Assembly: GCA_002632355.1 (NCBI GenBank)
Contig: NSJJ01000014.1
Location: 23,609 to 87,608 of the forward strand
Direction: 5' to 3'
Origin: Sulfuricella denitrificans
Lineage (GTDB): Bacteria; Pseudomonadota; Gammaproteobacteria; Burkholderiales; Sulfuricellaceae
Length of the DNA: 64,000 bases
Of the stretch, positions 8,047-16,494 are shown in pieces (the stretch's first letter is position 1; each line of letters opens with the position of its first letter). The notes under the pieces are model-generated. The model made no database searches. It was given only the letters and a program-made list of their open reading frames with translations, and was not told the DNA's origin. Both the position numbers and the translations under genes were made by a program.

Positions 8047-8862
8047 ATGGAACAACTACCCGCCAATTTTTCCGCGCTGCTGGCGCTGGTTTTCGCGCTT
8101 GGCATGCGGCACGGTTTCGACCCCGACCACCTCGCCACCATCGACGGCCTGACCCGCTTCAACGCCGCCGCCGAACGGCGCGTTTCGCGCTGGTGCGGCT
8201 TCCTGTTTTCGCTTGGGCATGGCGTCATCGTCATGGCGGTCGCCATCAGCGTCGGCGTGCTGGCGCAGGAATGGAAAGCCCCACTCTGGCTGGAGGATGC
8301 AGGCGCCTGGATTTCGATTATTTTTCTGACTCTGCTGGGGCTGATGAACCTGGCTGCCGTGCTGAAAGCCGCCCCTGACCAGGTGGTGCGCCCGATTGGC
8401 CTCAAGGGCCGCCTGTTCGCGCGCCTCCAGCATGCCAGCCACCCGGCACTGGTCGCCCTGGTCGGCGCCCTGTTCGCTTTGTCTTTCGACACCATGAGCC
8501 AGGCCGCCCTGTTTTCCGTCACCGCCGCCGGTCTGGGTGGATGGGAGTATTCATTGCTGATGGGTGGCACATTCATGCTCGGCATGATGCTGACCGACGG
8601 CCTCAACGGCCTGTGGATTTCCCGCCTCATCCAGCGCAGCAGGCAGATGGCCTGTCTGGCTTCGCGCGTCATGAGCCTGTCAATCGCTTCCCTGAGCCTG
8701 CTGGTGGCGGCATTCGGCACCGCAAAGTATTTCTCGCCCGCAGTGGATGCCTGGAGCGAGGGGCGGGAATTGATGCTGGGGTTGGCCGTCATCGCCGTGG
8801 TGGCGGGCAGCTTCCTGCTTGCGCTAAGATTGTCCCGCGCACCCTTGCCCGCTGATGCATGA
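8047..8862 (+). CDS. NiCoT-family nickel transporter
   Basis: A 271-residue polytopic membrane protein. Near the N-terminus it carries RHGFDPDH, the HX4DH signature of the HoxN/NixA nickel-cobalt transporter family, followed by FSLGHGVIV, the family's second conserved region. Six to seven hydrophobic segments are visible. It lies 20 bp after the large-subunit gene and its end overlaps hypA, so its likely role is supplying Ni(II) for the active site. The metal specificity (nickel or cobalt) is inferred from context. Confidence 0.9.
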   Translation: MEQLPANFSALLALVFALGMRHGFDPDHLATIDGLTRFNAAAERRVSRWCGFLFSLGHGVIVMAVAISVGVLAQEWKAPLWLEDAGAWISIIFLTLLGLMNLAAVLKAAPDQVVRPIGLKGRLFARLQHASHPALVALVGALFALSFDTMSQAALFSVTAAGLGGWEYSLLMGGTFMLGMMLTDGLNGLWISRLIQRSRQMACLASRVMSLSIASLSLLVAAFGTAKYFSPAVDAWSEGRELMLGLAVIAVVAGSFLLALRLSRAPLPADA

Positions 8863-9193
8863 AATGTCGCTCGCCGAGAGCGTGCTGGAAATTATCGAAA
8901 ACAGCGCTGCGCAGCATGACAGCAACAAGGTCCACGCCGTCTGGCTGGAAATCGGCCAGCTTGCCGGGGTCGAAGTGGAAGCCATGCGCTTCTGCTTCGA
9001 CGCCGTGACGCGTGGCAGCATCGCGGATGGTGCGCGGCTGGAAATCATCGCAACCCCAGGCCGGGGACGCTGCCTGAGCTGCGGCAAATCGATGCCCCTG
9101 ATCGAGCGTTATGATCTTTGCCCCGAGTGCGACATGCCGCTGGAAGTCACCGGCGGCACGGAAATGCGGGTCAAGGAACTGGAAATGGAATAA
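8855..9193 (+). CDS. hypA: Hydrogenase nickel incorporation protein HypA
   Basis: A 112-residue metallochaperone. The N-terminus MHEMSLAESV contains His2, the conserved nickel ligand. Two CxxC motifs (CLSCGK and CPECDM) form the structural zinc site. HypA works with HypB to deliver nickel to the large subunit. It overlaps the transporter gene by 8 nt. A 126-bp palindromic repeat separates it from hypB, which may weaken or modulate co-expression. Confidence 0.96.
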   Translation: MHEMSLAESVLEIIENSAAQHDSNKVHAVWLEIGQLAGVEVEAMRFCFDAVTRGSIADGARLEIIATPGRGRCLSCGKSMPLIERYDLCPECDMPLEVTGGTEMRVKELEME

Positions 9194-9204
9194 GGAAGAT
9201 CATT

Positions 9205-9330
9205 AACCGCAAAGGCGCGAAAGCGCAGAGAAAAAGCCAAAAACTTATCAAGATCCATGCTTACCTGCCGGGTAAATACCTGATCGCTTTCACGGCCTTG
9301 CTTTCTTTGCGCCTTCGCGCCTTTGCGGTT
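9205..9330. repeat. Palindromic repeat, copy 1 (hypA-hypB gap)
   Basis: The left arm begins AACCGCAAAGGCGCGAAAGC and the right arm ends with its near-perfect complement, CGCGCCTTTGCGGTT. Total length is 126 bp with arms of about 28 bp. The structure matches copies at 22592-22718, 25543-25669 and (short form) 51970-52041. It resembles a non-autonomous palindromic element. It lies inside the hyp operon and, if transcribed, would form a long hairpin between hypA and hypB. Confidence 0.85.
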
Positions 9331-9362
9331 CAACTGCTTTTTGCAAACATACGGAGACCCTG

Positions 9363-10148
9363 ATGTGCACAACCTGCGGCTGCGGTGGCGGCGAACTGAA
9401 AATCGGCGGCAAGCCTCACGTGCATGGCCACGATCAGGGGGAATTGCGCTTCCGCCGTCCAAATCATGAACACAGCCATGAGCCTGTTCACGGCGAAACC
9501 TCGCGCCGGGTGCAGGTCGAGAAGGACATCCTGGCCAAGAACAACGCCTATGCGCAGAATAACCGTCAGCATTTCGCCACGCAGGGCATTTTTGCCCTGA
9601 ACCTGGTCTCCAGCCCCGGCTCCGGCAAGACCACCCTGCTCACCCGCACCATCGAGCTGCTGCAGGGCGAGTTGCCGGTGGCAGTGATCGAAGGCGACCA
9701 GCAGACCAGCTTCGATGCCGAGCGCATCCGCGCCACCGGCGTTTCTGCTATACAGATCAACACCGGCAAGGGCTGCCACCTTGACGCCCACATGATCGAA
9801 CATGCGCTTGAAGATCTGAAACCGGCCGACCACAGCCTGCTGTTCATCGAAAATGTCGGCAACCTGGTGTGCCCCGCCAGCTTCGACCTGGGCGAGGCGC
9901 ACAAAGTTGTCATCCTGTCCGTCACCGAAGGCGAGGACAAGCCACTCAAATACCCCGACATGTTCGCTGCCGCCGGCCTGATGCTGCTCAACAAGGTCGA
10001 TCTGTTGCCCTATCTTTCCTTCGATGTGCAAAAATGCGTCGAATATGCGCAACGGGTCAATCCCCACATCCGTGTGATCCTTACCTCCGCCACCAGCGGG
10101 GAAGGCATGGGCGAATGGCTGGCCTGGCTGCGGTCGCGTGGCGCATGA
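9363..10148 (+). CDS. hypB: Hydrogenase nickel incorporation GTPase HypB
   Basis: A 261-residue GTPase that drives nickel transfer to the large subunit. The N-terminus MCTTCGCG is the high-affinity nickel-binding motif seen in E. coli-type HypB. It is followed by a modest His-rich stretch (HVHGHD, HEHSHE) that may store nickel. The P-loop SSPGSGKTT, the metal-binding region GKGCHLDAH, and NKVDLLPY are all intact. Start 9363 is set by the conserved CxxCGC motif. Confidence 0.96.
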   Translation: MCTTCGCGGGELKIGGKPHVHGHDQGELRFRRPNHEHSHEPVHGETSRRVQVEKDILAKNNAYAQNNRQHFATQGIFALNLVSSPGSGKTTLLTRTIELLQGELPVAVIEGDQQTSFDAERIRATGVSAIQINTGKGCHLDAHMIEHALEDLKPADHSLLFIENVGNLVCPASFDLGEAHKVVILSVTEGEDKPLKYPDMFAAAGLMLLNKVDLLPYLSFDVQKCVEYAQRVNPHIRVILTSATSGEGMGEWLAWLRSRGA

Positions 10149-10173
10149 TCCATACAGAAACAAGGAGAGGAAG

Positions 10174-10503
10174 ATGAGAGCATTGCTCCTGGCCGGCTTG
10201 ATGGCCATGATTTTCCCGGCTCAGGCCGATGTTTACCGATGCCAGGATACGGGCGGCAAAACCATTTATCAGGAAGCGCCCTGTGAAAAGGCCAATCTGA
10301 CCACGGTAAAAAAACTGGAGAAGCCCGTGGGCGAACCTTCACCAGAAGCCATTGAGAAGGCACAGGCGGAATCCAGGGCAATGGTTCAGCGCTATAACGA
10401 GCGCAAGAAAACCGAGCAGGAATCCGCCCGAAAAGAAACAGAAAAGGCAAAAGTTCAGCAAAATACTGAGCACCCCGACGAGCACGATGCTGGAGAAAAT
10501 TAG
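10174..10503 (+). CDS. DUF4124-domain secreted protein
   Basis: A 109-residue protein with a signal peptide (cleavage near AQA-DVYRC). The ATG at 10174 is chosen because AAGGAGAGG precedes it. The core VYRCQDTGGKTIYQEAPC is typical of DUF4124, a small periplasmic domain common in betaproteobacteria and of unknown function. The rest is a charged, Lys/Glu-rich tail. It sits between hypB and hypF, 25 bp after hypB, and overlaps hypF by 17 nt, so it belongs to the operon although it is not a standard hyp gene. Confidence 0.8.
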   Translation: MRALLLAGLMAMIFPAQADVYRCQDTGGKTIYQEAPCEKANLTTVKKLEKPVGEPSPEAIEKAQAESRAMVQRYNERKKTEQESARKETEKAKVQQNTEHPDEHDAGEN

Positions 10504-12823
10504 CGGGCCCGCAACTCCGCTCTCCACCCGCATCCGCATCCGCGGCCAGGTTCAGGGCGTCGGTTTCCGCCCTTTCGTCTATCGCCTGGCTCAGGAACTG
10601 GGCCTCTCCGGCTGGGTGCGCAACGACGGCGAGGGCGTGAAAATCGCCGCTCAGGGCGATGAAAAAGCCATTCTCGACCTGCTCCGCCGCCTCAAGTCGG
10701 ACGCCCCGCCCCTGGCGCGCGTCGACACAGTCGAAATCGAAGACAACGCTGTCCCAGCAAGCTTTCATGATTTTTCCATACACGAAAGCCAGGGCGGCCC
10801 GGCCCTCACCGGCATCGCGCCTGATACCGCCACCTGCCCCGCCTGCCTGGCCGAACTGTTCGACCCGGCCGACCGCCGCTACCGCTACCCCTTCATCAAC
10901 TGCACCGACTGCGGCCCGCGCTACACCATCACCCGACATCTGCCCTATGACCGGCCTTACACCAGCATGGCCCGTTTTCCACTGTGCCCGGAGTGCGACC
11001 GGGAATACCGCGATCCGGCAACACGCCGCTTTCATGCCGAGCCCAACGCCTGTTCGCTGTGCGGCCCGCAGCTTTCCCTGTGCGATGCTACCGGGCAAAA
11101 CATCGAAACGCAGGATATCGTCGCAACGACCGTAGCCCTGCTCAAGGCAGGACAAATTCTCGCCATCAAGGGGCTGGGTGGTTTTCACCTTGCCTGCGAT
11201 GCCCGCAATGCCGCGTCTGTGGCCATTTTGCGCGAACGCAAGCAGCGCGAGGAAAAACCCTTTGCCGTCATGGCGGCCAACGCGGCAGCGCTGAACCAGA
11301 TAGTCATGATGAGCACAGCGGAAACAGAACTGCTGCAGACCCGTGAACGCCCCATTGTGCTGCTGCGCAAGCAGCCGATTTGCGATGCGGCATTGCCGGG
11401 CATTGCGCCTGGCATTGCCTGGCTCGGCGCAATGTTGCCCTATACGCCACTGCAATTCCTGCTGTTTCATGAAGCAGCGGGTCGCCCGCCCGGCATCGAA
11501 TGGCTGTCCCGGCCCCAGGACCTGCTGCTGCTGATGACCAGCGCCAATCCCTGCGGCGAACCGCTGGTCATCAGCAACGACGAAGCACCGGCGCGTCTCT
11601 CCGGCATTGCCGATGCCTTCGTGCTGCACGACCGCGACATCGTGGTACGCTGCGACGACTCCGTGGTGAGGAGCACTGCCGCTGTGACGCCTGGCGATCA
11701 TTTTCACTTCATCCGCCGCGCCCGCGGCTACACCCCGCGCGCCATTACCCTGCCCCAATCCGGCCCCTCCGTGCTGGCCTGCGGCGGCTGGTTCAAGAAC
11801 ACGGTATGCCTGACGCGCGGCAACGAGGCCTTCATTTCCCAGCACCTGGGCGATCTCGACAACGCGCCGACCTGCGAGGCACTGGAAGAAACGGTAGCGC
11901 ATCTGATGGACGTGCTGCAAATCCGGCCCGAGATCGTGGCCCACGATCTGCATCCGGACTTTCACAGCACCCGCTTCGGGCTGGAATTTGCAGGCGAGCG
12001 CGGCATACCGGCGCTGGCAGTGCAGCATCACCACGCCCACATTGCTGCCGTGCTGGCCGAGCATGGCATTGCAGCACCCGTGCTGGGGCTGGCGCTCGAT
12101 GGGGTCGGCCTCGGCAGCGACGGGTCGGCCTGGGGCGGCGAATTGCTCAAAGTGGATGGCACAGGATTCGAACGCCTCGGCCATCTCGCCCCGCTGCCAC
12201 TGCCAGGCGGCGACCGCGCCGCGCGCGAGCCGTGGCGCATGGCGGCCAGCGCCCTGCACCGGCTTGGGCGGGGCGGGGAAATCAGCCAGCGCTTCGCCAC
12301 GCCTGCCGCCGGGATGTTGCATCAGATGCTGGAGAAGGGCATCAATACGCCATCCACGTCGAGCTGCGGGCGCCTGTTCGACGCCGCTGCCGGGCTGCTG
12401 CGGGTCAAGGACATGGCCAGCTTCGAAGGGCAGGCGGCCATGCTGCTGGAAGGGCTGGCAGAAGTGCATGGCCCGGCGATGCCTTTGCACCATGGTTATG
12501 AATTCACTGCGGATGGCACGCTGGATTTACTCCCCCTGCTCGGCGCCCTGGCGGACACCTCCGATCCGGCCTTCGGCGCGGCGCTGTTTCATGCTACCTT
12601 GGCGCAGGGACTGACGGCATGGGTGATGCAGGCCGCGCAGCGCAGTGATATCAGAATTGTCGCACTGGGCGGCGGCTGTTTCCTCAACGCCATCCTCAGC
12701 CGGAACCTGCGCGAATCGCTGACCGGAGCAGGATTGACTGTTCTTGAAGCGCAGCAGGTGCCACCCAACGATGGCGGCCTGAGCCTGGGGCAGGCGTGGG
12801 TGGCGATGCAGCATCGCACTTGA
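10487..12823 (+). CDS. hypF: Carbamoyltransferase HypF
   Basis: A 778-residue protein that converts carbamoyl phosphate into the thiocarbamoyl group on HypE, the precursor of the active-site CN ligands. Domains in order: acylphosphatase (RGQVQGVGFRPFVYRLA), two zinc-finger motifs (CPACLAELFDP to CTDCGPRY, and CPECDREYRDP to CSLCGP), a YrdC-like domain, and a Kae1-like C-terminal domain with HHHAHIAAVLAEHG. The ATG at 10487 gives the expected N-terminus; a longer frame upstream lies within the DUF4124 gene. Length is normal for the family. Confidence 0.96.
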   Translation: MLEKISGPATPLSTRIRIRGQVQGVGFRPFVYRLAQELGLSGWVRNDGEGVKIAAQGDEKAILDLLRRLKSDAPPLARVDTVEIEDNAVPASFHDFSIHESQGGPALTGIAPDTATCPACLAELFDPADRRYRYPFINCTDCGPRYTITRHLPYDRPYTSMARFPLCPECDREYRDPATRRFHAEPNACSLCGPQLSLCDATGQNIETQDIVATTVALLKAGQILAIKGLGGFHLACDARNAASVAILRERKQREEKPFAVMAANAAALNQIVMMSTAETELLQTRERPIVLLRKQPICDAALPGIAPGIAWLGAMLPYTPLQFLLFHEAAGRPPGIEWLSRPQDLLLLMTSANPCGEPLVISNDEAPARLSGIADAFVLHDRDIVVRCDDSVVRSTAAVTPGDHFHFIRRARGYTPRAITLPQSGPSVLACGGWFKNTVCLTRGNEAFISQHLGDLDNAPTCEALEETVAHLMDVLQIRPEIVAHDLHPDFHSTRFGLEFAGERGIPALAVQHHHAHIAAVLAEHGIAAPVLGLALDGVGLGSDGSAWGGELLKVDGTGFERLGHLAPLPLPGGDRAAREPWRMAASALHRLGRGGEISQRFATPAAGMLHQMLEKGINTPSTSSCGRLFDAAAGLLRVKDMASFEGQAAMLLEGLAEVHGPAMPLHHGYEFTADGTLDLLPLLGALADTSDPAFGAALFHATLAQGLTAWVMQAAQRSDIRIVALGGGCFLNAILSRNLRESLTGAGLTVLEAQQVPPNDGGLSLGQAWVAMQHRT

Positions 12824-12857
12824 TTGTCTATTTTGTACATTTTATACTTAATGTACT
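12820..12857 (+). promoter_or_regulatory. Promoter/operator of the Phd-PIN module
   Basis: TTGATT (12820-12825) and TATACT (12843-12848) are 17 bp apart. A 7-bp perfect inverted repeat, GTACATT/AATGTAC (12835-12841 and 12850-12856), brackets the -10 box. This is the expected layout for autorepression by a Phd-type antitoxin. The -35 box overlaps the 3' end of hypF. Confidence 0.6.
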
Positions 12858-12879
12858 TTTTAACCCGAGGAACTGCGCC

Positions 12880-13131
12880 ATGCGAACCATTTCCGCCACT
12901 GAAGCCAAACAGGGACTTGCCGGCGTCCTGGATGCCGCCATGCGTGAGCCGGTCGTGATCCAGCGCCAGAAACGCAATGTGGCCGTGGTTCTATCCATGC
13001 AAGACTATGAACGGCTTACCCGGCTCAATGTGAGCGAATTCCAGCGTTTTTGCGACCGCGTGGGTAATGACGCGGCCGCCAGCGGTTTGAGCGAAGAAAC
13101 CTTGAATCAACTGCTTGCCCGCGATGACTGA
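12880..13131 (+). CDS. Phd/YefM-family antitoxin
   Basis: An 83-residue protein starting MRTISATEAKQGLAGVLDAA, the usual Phd/YefM N-terminal DNA-binding fold. PVVIQRQKRNVAVVLSMQDYE follows in the conserved strand-helix region. The C-terminal part would wrap the toxin. The ATG at 12880 follows CGAGG. It overlaps the PIN toxin gene by 8 nt. The pair is wedged between hypF and hypC. Confidence 0.88.
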   Translation: MRTISATEAKQGLAGVLDAAMREPVVIQRQKRNVAVVLSMQDYERLTRLNVSEFQRFCDRVGNDAAASGLSEETLNQLLARDD

Positions 13132-13561
13132 ATTCCGCCTGGTGCTCGACACCAACGCGTGGATCAGCCGCCTGCTGCTTCCCGGCAGTGTCACGGCACA
13201 GGCAGTGGACCGCGCCCTGTCGCTGGGTCAGGTACTGGTCTCGGAACCCACGCTGGAGGAACTTTCCGGCGTGCTGGCCCGCCCAAAATTTGATCCATAT
13301 GTCAGCCGGAGCGACCGTCAGGAATTTATCCGCCAGCTTGCCGGCATCGTCGAAATCGTCCCGATTCTGCGCCACATTCAGGCCTGCCGCGACCCGAGAG
13401 ATGACTGTTTTCTGGAACTGGCAGTCAACGGCCGGGCCAGCCACATTATCCGCGGCGACAAGGATCTTCTCGTGCTCGACCCATTCATGCAGGTCCGCAT
13501 CCTGAGTCCGTCCGGGTTTCTCGCTATAAGCGACTCACACATGGACCTGAGGGGAAAATAA
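13124..13561 (+). CDS. PIN-domain toxin (putative RNase)
   Basis: A 145-residue protein of the COG1569-type PIN family. Acidic residues expected for the metal site are visible: LVLDTNAWIS (Asp near the N-terminus), SEPTLEEL (Glu), and CRDPRDDCFLELA with HIIRGDKDLL (Asp residues). It would cleave RNA when free of the antitoxin. The ATG at 13124 overlaps the antitoxin stop. The TAA at 13559-13561 directly abuts the hypC ATG, so hypC translation is probably coupled to the toxin. Confidence 0.87.
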   Translation: MTEFRLVLDTNAWISRLLLPGSVTAQAVDRALSLGQVLVSEPTLEELSGVLARPKFDPYVSRSDRQEFIRQLAGIVEIVPILRHIQACRDPRDDCFLELAVNGRASHIIRGDKDLLVLDPFMQVRILSPSGFLAISDSHMDLRGK

Positions 13562-13798
13562 ATGTGTCTGGCAATCCCGGCCCGGGTGGCCGAAATTCTG
13601 GAAAACGAGCTGGCTATCGTAGAAGTCGGCGAGGTGCGCAAGCAGATCTCGCTCGCCATGGTGGACGATGTAGCGGTGGGCGATTACGTCATCGTCCATG
13701 TTGGCTACGCCATCAACCGCCTCGACCCGGAAGAGGCCGCCAAGACGCTGGCCCTGTTTGCCGAAATCAATACGGCTCTTGGCTTCTCACCCGAATGA
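13562..13798 (+). CDS. hypC: Hydrogenase maturation chaperone HypC
   Basis: A 78-residue chaperone. The N-terminus MCLAIPARV carries the essential Cys2, which binds the Fe(CN)2CO unit with HypD and contacts the large subunit. The C-terminal region EEAAKTLALFAEI is typical. The start follows the PIN stop with no gap, and its ribosome-binding site (GAGGGG) is in the end of the PIN gene. It overlaps hypD by ATGA. Confidence 0.95.
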   Translation: MCLAIPARVAEILENELAIVEVGEVRKQISLAMVDDVAVGDYVIVHVGYAINRLDPEEAAKTLALFAEINTALGFSPE

Positions 13799-14904
13799 AA
13801 TACATCGACGAATTTCGCGACGGCGACCTGGCGCGCAAGCTGGCCGCCGACATTGCGCGTACAGTGCGGCCGGAGCGCAGCTACGGCCTGATGGAATTCT
13901 GCGGCGGGCACACCCACGCCATATTCCGCTACGGCGTGCAGGGCCTCCTGCCGGACAACGTCCACATGATCCACGGCCCCGGCTGCCCGGTGTGCGTGCT
14001 GCCCATCGGCCGGGTGGACAACGCCATCGAGCTGGCCAACAAACCCGGCGTGATCCTGTGCTCCTATGGCGACATGCTGCGCGTGCCGGGATCGGGAAAA
14101 ATGAGCCTGCTCAAAGCCAGGGCGAACGGCGCGGACGTGCGCATGGTGTATTCCAGCGCCGACGCGCTGCAAATCGCACGGGACAATCCGGAGCGCGAAG
14201 TCGTGTTCTTCGCCATCGGCTTCGAAACCACCACGCCGCCGACGGCAGTTGTGATCCTGCAGGCGCATCAGTTGGGGCTGGCCAATTTCTCGGTGTTCTC
14301 CAACCATGTCCTCACCCCCGCCGCCATCAGCGCCATCATGGCCAGCGGGGAGGCGAAGCTGGACGGCGTGGTCGGCCCGGCGCACGTCTCCACCGTGATC
14401 GGCAGCCGCCCCTACGAACCCTTCGCCGCGGAATACCACCTGCCGGTAGTGATCGCCGGATTCGAGCCGCTCGACATGATGCAGGCGATCCTGATGCTGA
14501 TCCGCCAGATCAACGAAGGCCGCGCCGAGGTGGAAAACGAATTCACCCGCGCCGTGACCCGCGACGGCAACCGCAAGGCCCAGCACATGGTGGAAGAAGT
14601 GTTCGAACTGCGGCCAAGCTTCGAATGGCGCGGCCTCGGCAGCGTGCCGGAAAGCGGCCTGCAAATCCGCGAAAAATATGCCGCCTTCGATGCGGAGCGG
14701 CGCTTCGACCTGACCTACCGGACCGTAGCCGACAACCCGGCCTGCGAATGCAGCGCCATCATCCGTGGGGTAAAAAAACCGCTGGACTGCAAACTGTTCG
14801 GAACGGTATGCACGCCAGCCAACCCGATCGGCTCGTGCATGGTCTCGTCAGAAGGCGCCTGCGCCGCTTATTACACTTACGGGCGTTACCGGGAAGCGCA
14901 ATAA
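13795..14904 (+). CDS. hypD: Hydrogenase iron-cofactor assembly protein HypD
   Basis: A 369-residue [4Fe-4S] protein that, with HypC and HypE, assembles the Fe(CN)2CO group. Conserved motifs are all present: EFCGGHTHAI, HGPGCPVCV, FAIGFETTTPP, and C-terminal cluster cysteines in CECSAII, CKLFGTVCTP and SCMVSSEGAC. The ATG at 13795 is set by the overlap with the hypC stop. Transcription of the original operon towards hypE is now interrupted by about 3.2 kb of unrelated DNA. Confidence 0.96.
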   Translation: MKYIDEFRDGDLARKLAADIARTVRPERSYGLMEFCGGHTHAIFRYGVQGLLPDNVHMIHGPGCPVCVLPIGRVDNAIELANKPGVILCSYGDMLRVPGSGKMSLLKARANGADVRMVYSSADALQIARDNPEREVVFFAIGFETTTPPTAVVILQAHQLGLANFSVFSNHVLTPAAISAIMASGEAKLDGVVGPAHVSTVIGSRPYEPFAAEYHLPVVIAGFEPLDMMQAILMLIRQINEGRAEVENEFTRAVTRDGNRKAQHMVEEVFELRPSFEWRGLGSVPESGLQIREKYAAFDAERRFDLTYRTVADNPACECSAIIRGVKKPLDCKLFGTVCTPANPIGSCMVSSEGACAAYYTYGRYREAQ

Positions 14905-16008
14905 GCGGGCCCACAGATCAGCGCTTCAGCACCGCACCTCGGCCAGTTAATCCCAGTTCGTGGCGTAGCACGGAGACCTCTTCTTCTGCTTCATATGCGA
15001 GATGGATTGGGTGCCGGGGCCGTCCGGCTGCGGGGAGAAGTTGACGGGTGGCTCCACGAACAATGATGCCAGATCGAAACTCGGGCGCCTCCCCCCTGTC
15101 TCGCCAGAGCGAGCAGCTTTGCTGCCGCTCTCGGCGGGGATACTCCTTGCGGGTGACAAGGGAGGATTGAGGGGGGGGTTAAGGCGGTTGATATTTTCCC
15201 TGCACCCCTTGTTTTGAATGCGCTTCGCGCATGCTAGATTGGGTGCCGGGGCCGCCCGGCAGCGGGTCCATTTCTTTTGCTTGCCCAAAAGAAAATAGAC
15301 GAAAGAAAAAGGCACCCCACCGCGCCGCCCTTCGGGTTCCTTCGGCTTGACAAGCAAATTGGGCGTCTGCGCAACTCGCCCTGGCAGCCCGCACAAAACG
15401 CGGGCTACTGCGGAACTCGAACAGGGCGCAGCCGACACCCCCCAATCCGCCTGCCAACCCGAAGCGGCGCAGAGGGGAAGTTGGGTGGGGGCTCCACGGT
15501 CAGCGATCAAACAGGAAAAGCGTCGCATGCGCCAAACTCCCCTCGGTCCACCGCCGAGCAGCACAGGCAAGCCGGGAGCAGTCGGCGAGCACTGTCTGAG
15601 CGCGCAGCGCGAGTTGCGCAGCCGCCCGGCTTGACGAGCAGCGCAGGGAACCCCCGACAGGGGGCGGTGGATGGGGGTCGCCTTCTTTGGATTACCTTTC
15701 TTGGCGAAGCAAGAAAGGTAATCAGCCGCCGGGCTGCCCCCGGCAAGCAAACACCCCGCGAAGCGGACAGAACTATTCTGCGCAATGCTACAAATCTAGA
15801 CCTGACCCTGCCGTTCTGCTGCCGTTCATGTATTTCTTGAAGACATTTCAATGTTGATGACATGGGATTTCACTGATAGTGTGTGTCTCTATATTTCCGT
15901 AGCCCCCCGTGTTACTTGAACGGGGTGAGGCAACAAGATCAAAATTACGAACCTCTTTCGCTATTGGAAGAGGTATTGCGTGCAAGTTCACTTATAAGTT
16001 AACATCTC
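14905..16008. other. 1.1-kb non-coding, repeat-rich gap
   Basis: I see no convincing gene. Frames that are open here have repetitive, low-complexity composition. The gap contains two copies of a GATTGGGTGCCGGGGCCG module (15005 and 15237), two hairpins, and a GC-rich block like a dispersed intergenic repeat (15237-15740). From about 15780 the base composition turns AT-rich. A short palindrome, ACTTATAAGT (15990-15999), lies just before the next gene and could be its operator. Confidence 0.6.
15237..15740. repeat. Dispersed-type intergenic repeat with hairpin ends
   Basis: The block is bounded by a 9-bp perfect hairpin (15271-15294, TTTCTTTTG/CAAAAGAAA) and a 13-bp perfect hairpin (15690-15723, GATTACCTTTCTT/AAGAAAGGTAATC). 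The interior contains phrases such as AAAAAGGCACCCC and GTCGCCTTCTTTGGATTACC. These resemble a non-coding repeat I associate with many beta- and gammaproteobacterial genomes. That association is from memory and unverified. Only one full copy is in this window. Confidence 0.5.
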
Positions 16009-16494
16009 ATGGAGATTTTCTTTACTCGGTTGAAATTTGGTCATCCTAAACCCTTAAAAGCTTTGGATGATCTACCTGAAAGCTGGCGAGTTTATACGAT
16101 ATGTGTTGGTCGACACGTTAGCTCCTCTACTACGTTTAAAGATGTAAGTGAGCTTGAAGCTCCAGATAAAATTCACGCAAGATCTGCTTACACAACACTT
16201 TTGGGAAAAGCACAAAACGGATTGCCATTAAAAGATCAATACGATGAGAAAAAATGTCATGAGGCGCACTCATTTGATTTTAATGGAATTCACTCTAAAA
16301 TCTTTCGGATACGATCGGGGAATATACGCGTATATTTTTGCTATCTTCCACCGCATAAAACTATCGTCCTTCTAAAGACCAAGCCGAAACATAAAAATGA
16401 ATTGTGTGAAAAAGAAAGAAATGAACTCGAAATCATTGCGAAAGATGTTTTGCAATATTCAAATCCTGCAGATTTTGAATTGAGGGTGATATGA
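16009..16494 (+). CDS. RelE/ParE-like (Gp49-type) protein, putative toxin
   Basis: A 161-residue protein. The region FNGIHSKIFRIRSGNIRVYFCYL followed by KTIVLLKTKPKHKNE resembles the strand core of phage-derived Gp49/HigB-type RelE toxins. It would act as a ribosome-dependent mRNA interferase, but the catalytic residues cannot be assigned confidently and the protein is longer than usual (about 110). It overlaps an XRE regulator gene by ATGA. The segment is clearly AT-rich compared with the surrounding hyp genes, a sign of horizontal acquisition. No clear ribosome-binding site precedes the ATG. Confidence 0.65.
   Translation: MEIFFTRLKFGHPKPLKALDDLPESWRVYTICVGRHVSSSTTFKDVSELEAPDKIHARSAYTTLLGKAQNGLPLKDQYDEKKCHEAHSFDFNGIHSKIFRIRSGNIRVYFCYLPPHKTIVLLKTKPKHKNELCEKERNELEIIAKDVLQYSNPADFELRVI

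Noticed and set aside
14941..15840. Several 70-270-codon frames on both strands in the hypD-hypE gap
   Set aside because: All are Arg/Pro/Gly-rich, overlap each other and lie in repeat sequence; none has a ribosome-binding site or known motif.
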